From Lates calcarifer (lineage: Eukaryota; Chordata; Actinopteri; Centropomidae): a stretch of DNA of 64,000 nt. The DNA lies in NCBI RefSeq assembly GCF_001640805.2, contig NW_026115922.1:124001-188000 (forward strand), given 5' to 3'. The position numbers and the translations under genes were made by a program. Position 1 is the first letter of the stretch. Each line of letters opens with the position of its first letter. Of this stretch, positions 60,470 to 64,000 are shown piece by piece. Below the pieces are notes generated by a model. It had not been told where the DNA came from. It ran no database searches and worked only from the letters and a program-made list of their open reading frames with translations.

Positions 60470-63309
60470 TCACTGCAGCAGTCGTTCCCAGTCTAACTCC
60501 ACCTGACGCAGCGACACCGAGCCGTCGTAGGCCCACACCCAGAACCCCGGGTACAGAGGCTCGGTGAAGGTGGAGGTGAAGGTGTAGAGGTGGACCATGG
60601 CGTCCTGAGAGATGCAGTAGAAGGACAGGGATCCATCAGACCAGTTCAGGTAAACCCCGACTGTGCGGGTGAAGGGTTCAGGTGAGGAGGACCTGAACCT
60701 CTTGTTGTTGTAGCACGGCGTGTAGCTGCTGTCCGAGCACTCCAGACTCCAGGACCGCTCGTTGTGTCCCAGCAGGCAGCTCATCATGTCTCCGTCTCTG
60801 GAGATGCTGTTGTAGGTGACGCCAATATCGGCGCCGCCGCTCCACTCCACCTCCCAGTACGCTGAGTCCAACAGCCCCTCCCTGCACAGGACCTGAGGGC
60901 AGCGCTCGAACCGGTCTGGGTGGTCTGAAGATCGATGGTCCGACCACACGCGAGTCGCCGTCCTGTTGCGGTCGGTCAAGTGGAGCTCTGAGTTAGCAGT
61001 GTTGGGGTCAAAGGTCAAATAACAGGCAACTGAGGGGGGACACAAAGAATGTGATTAGTTGATTAAACATTAGTTGGAAAATTGATGACATGTTTGATAT
61101 TTCAAGAATCACTGAAGAGAAATCTTGAGTAGAAATGCTTGTCTGGTTCCTGATTTTTCTTTAAGAGGTCAGTAGGTCATAGGCTGATATAGAGGCCTAG
61201 TTAAATAATCAAGTAACTGTAACTCTATGCAGATGATACTGCAAACTATATCACAGACTCTCAGACACAGGAGGATTAAACACTGGAGGAACCATTTCAC
61301 ATGAAGCAGAGAGAAATAAAAACTATGTGGTCTTACAGTTCTTCACAGACCACAGGTCTCGTCCTGGCTCATCCCTGCAGAACCAGAAACAATCAGAACA
61401 TCAGACAGTTAAATTATTGCCACAACAAACAGAGCAGACAGAGACTGTAGGTCTGAACCTGTCTTCCTGTGGTTGGTCTCACCTCACGTCATGTTTTTTG
61501 GCATCTGTCAGACTGATAAGGCTGATGCCAGAGAACAGAGTCTCCAGGGGAAGAGTCTCTGAAGGTTTATCCTCTTCTTTCTCCTCTTTTATCTCCTCGT
61601 CTTCCCCTGATACCTCAGTGGAGTCATCACTCCCTCGACTCTGATCAGCTGTGAAGAAACCGACTTTCAGATCAGTCAAAACACTAATGAAAATAATGGA
61701 AACACTGTTGATATTTCCATTTTTTTAAACTGCGGTCTGTCTCTCCAGCTGCATACGACCCCAATAACCTCCAGGAGGGGAACCTGTGTGGAGCCTGAGA
61801 GGCGAAACCCAGGGCAAACAAAGTCCTAAAATCACCCTCTGCAAACAAAGGGACCTTTTTTTTTTTTTTTTTTTTTTTTTACAGAATTTATTGTTAGAGA
61901 CAGATCAGTGTAACTACACCGAAGACATGGTGGTATGTCGTTCTAGAGAGTTCATGGGTGAATCCTGATTCAAACTCAGTTGATTTTGACTCGGTTGTTT
62001 CTAAAGAAAACCCTCTGGGCCTACCTGTCCTACATGTCGTCTCTTTGCTTTGTTGTGGTTCAGAAACACCTGTTGTCGTCTCCTCAGACACATCGATGTC
62101 CACCTCTCTGTCCTCTGATTCATTCACCTCATCTTTTATGGCGTTGTTTGTTTTCTCTGCATCGACTGTTTCTTCATTCTGCTCTGAGAGTTTTTCTTTT
62201 AAATCATTGTCTGTTTGGTCCTCAGTCTTTTCTGAAAGCGTCTTCACCTCCTGACTGTCATCTGCTTTTTCAGAAGTCTGTGAAAGTTTTTGGTCTCTTC
62301 TAAACAGACTCCTACTGGGGTCATCAGTTCTTTCAGCTTTTATTTTGGAGGAGTGAGGAGCGAGGATCTTATTGTCCTTCTCCTTTGAAAGACTGATTCT
62401 GAAGACACTGGAGATGCTCAGGTTGATCGTCCTCTCTGCTGACTGACTGGTTTTAGGATCTGTGGACTTCAGATCTTTGTCCTTGGCCGAGCTGATGTTG
62501 AAAATACTGGTGACGTCTTCTTTAAACTGGCTCAGGTCCTCTCTCAGAAGACTAAGCGCACTGCTTGACGGGCGATCCTCATTCTCCGTCCTCGTGTCTT
62601 TGTCCTTAAACACTTTTAACACTTCCTCTTTAAACTGACTGAAGTCCTCTTTGAGAAGAGTCAGAGGGCTGATCGTCCGTCTCTCCCTCTGGTTTGTCTT
62701 CAGATGATCTTTCACCTTCACATCTTTGTCTTTACAGTCACCTTGGGGTGATTCGGTGGTTAAATCGTCCTCTTGGACATGAATTTCAGACTCTGTCTGG
62801 ACATTCTCCTGTGAAGGTTCCTCCACAGGACAAGGCTGTTGTTCTGTCAGACTTGTTTCAGTAGAGTTTTGTTGATTATCCTGATGAGTCATTTTCTTTA
62901 ATTCAACACTGGAGACCTCAGTGAGAACCTGTATAATCAGATGTATGTTGAATTAACGATTGTACATCAACAATGGACTGACGACTGATCCTGTGGAAAA
63001 GCTGCAGGACATCTGGATCAAACTCCATTTAGAAACTGATTATTAACATTAGAGTCCAGTTGATGAATTAAACAGACAAAGTTTCTGCAAGAGGAGGATT
63101 TTCCACAACCTGGCAACCCAGAATTTGTTCTTATTAATGGCTAATAACTGATCTTTAAAGCAGTAGTGAAGAATATTGGTCAAGTACTTCAGCCTTCAGA
63201 TTTAATAAACCTGTCAGCTCATGTTCAGGCTTGTTTAAAGTTCATCTGGGTTCAGTTTATTGTGTTCGCAGTGTCTCAGTCAGATACTTACAGCTGTGTC
63301 TGTCTCCAT
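60470..63309 (-). CDS. PRY-SPRY (B30.2) protein with repeated disordered N-terminus (complete, 5 exons)
   Basis: Five exons join in phase: 63,309-63,292 ('METDTA'), 62,916-62,025, 61,648-61,483, 61,374-61,337 and 61,029-60,470. Total is 1,674 nt, 557 aa, stop TGA. Residues 373-557 form a PRY-SPRY domain: 'LTFDPNTANSELHLTD' (PRY), 'YWEVEWSGGADIGVTY', 'VGVYLNWSDGSLSFY' and the C-terminal 'LYPGFWVW'. B30.2 domains bind proteins in TRIM, NLRC and other immune proteins and are greatly expanded in fish. Residues 1-358 are low-complexity and Glu/Lys/Ser-rich. They carry a repeated motif, 'LTLLKEDFSQFKEEV' at about 91-105 and 'LSLLREDLSQFKEDV' at about 127-141, with a weaker third copy near 172-186. 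No RING, B-box or NACHT was found, so it is not a standard TRIM or NLR. Its name and orthologue are not known to me. Confidence 0.85.
61856..61880. repeat. 25-nt T homopolymer
   Basis: In the second intron of the B30.2 gene. On the minus strand it is A25 preceded by 'AATAAATTCTGT', which may mark the tail of a retroposed sequence. Confidence 0.7.
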
Positions 63310-64000
63310 GTTTGTGTCTGAGTCTTCATTTAAAAGTCAAATCAGAATAAATCCAGTCCTGAGGCGTTGTCGCTGTAAATCTCCGTCTCTCTCTTGGTCT
63401 CTGGACTCAACATTCTTTCATTCAGCTCAACATGTTTCTGGTTCGACCAGTTTGACTCCATGTTTCACTCGGGCTGCGGAGCTGCTGATTGGCTGATGTG
63501 TGCAGTAGTTTGGGTTGTTCCTCCCCAGGTGTTTCTGCCCTAAAGAAAGGAGGGGAAATCCTGCCGAGTGAGTCTCCGGCAGCTCGACACGTCTCTTCAG
63601 GATCAGTTTTAGGTCAGAGTTCAGAGCGAGTCTTTCTGCCAAGAGCTCCAGTTTATTCACACGGTGATGTTGGTTTAAAACCACAACTCTGGGAAACAAA
63701 CCAACAACCCCAGGTGTGTCAATTAAGACACAAGACCAAAAGAAACCTGATCAGACAGGGACCAGGGGACAGTCAGACCCTGGGGCCTGAGACCCGATCA
63801 GAGCTGAGGACGAAGCTTTAACTGACAAAGTTTCTGTGTTTTCTGAAAATATTTCTAAAGTAAAATGAAAAAGACAAACTTAACTTCATTTATTTAGCAC
63901 CTCTCTTACAAACTTCAGATGTAAACAACACACAAAAATGCAAGATTAGAATTTACAACAGTAAAACAATGAACTGATTTAAAACTAAAGCAAAGCTACA
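63310..64000. other. 5' flank of the B30.2 gene and right edge
   Basis: No coding exon seen. On the minus strand a CCAAT box lies within 'CATCAGCCAATCAGCAGC' (about 63,485-63,502), about 180 bp upstream of the start codon, suggesting the promoter. If APC2 continues to the right, this is also APC2 intron. Confidence 0.4.

Noticed and set aside
60678..60947. Second minus-strand frame inside the SPRY exon
   Set aside because: Out of frame with the PRY-SPRY reading frame and lacking its motifs.

Overview
The window looks like nuclear DNA of a ray-finned (teleost) fish. Genes are intron-split with GT-AG junctions, (CA)n/(GT)n and other microsatellites are very abundant, and fish-type LINE remnants and non-autonomous elements are scattered throughout. 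The recognisable proteins are vertebrate: GIMAP/IAN GTPases with long coiled-coil tails, DIRAS1, the N-terminal exons of APC2 and a PRY-SPRY (B30.2) protein. Only about 10% of the window is explained by genes. Exon joins below were worked out by eye from splice dinucleotides and reading phase; no alignment was run.

Layout. 1-8.5 kb: no gene seen; microsatellites, a 19-bp minisatellite, a long polypurine tract and dispersed repeats. 8.9-18.0 kb: a minus-strand tandem array of three GIMAP-derived units. These are a GTPase-less coiled-coil remnant (9.6-10.1 kb), an intact two-exon gene (11.2-13.7 kb, 441 aa) and a second two-exon gene (15.0-18.0 kb) whose last exon carries a frameshift. A LINE reverse-transcriptase fragment lies in the intron of the third unit. 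18-36 kb: gene-poor, with a second LINE remnant, duplicated segments and dispersed elements. 36.0-37.9 kb: complete DIRAS1 coding region on the minus strand (three coding exons, 199 aa), with a probable CpG-rich promoter and untranslated exon near 43.2 kb. 43.5-47.7 kb: intergenic, with several CTCF-like motifs and a 1.3-kb array of AGAACA-containing 9/10-bp units. 47.8 kb: possible promoter and untranslated first exon of APC2. 56.2-59.8 kb: six APC2 coding exons plus a candidate 9-nt microexon, plus strand; the armadillo repeats and the rest are not seen and should lie beyond the right edge. 60.5-63.3 kb: a complete five-exon gene on the opposite strand encoding a 557-aa protein with a disordered, internally repeated N-terminal half and a C-terminal PRY-SPRY domain. 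If APC2 continues past the window, this gene is nested antisense inside an APC2 intron.

The genes do not form one pathway. GIMAP and B30.2 proteins belong to families often linked to immunity and lineage-specific expansion, whereas DIRAS1 and APC2 are conserved genes with strong neural expression that share human 19p13.3. Points most worth a second look are the AGAACA array upstream of APC2, the antisense B30.2 gene with its repeated LL(K/R)ED(F/L)SQFKE motif, the APC2 microexon, the TG-repeat splice acceptors, and the GIMAP array with its conversion-like tract and GTPase-less derivative.
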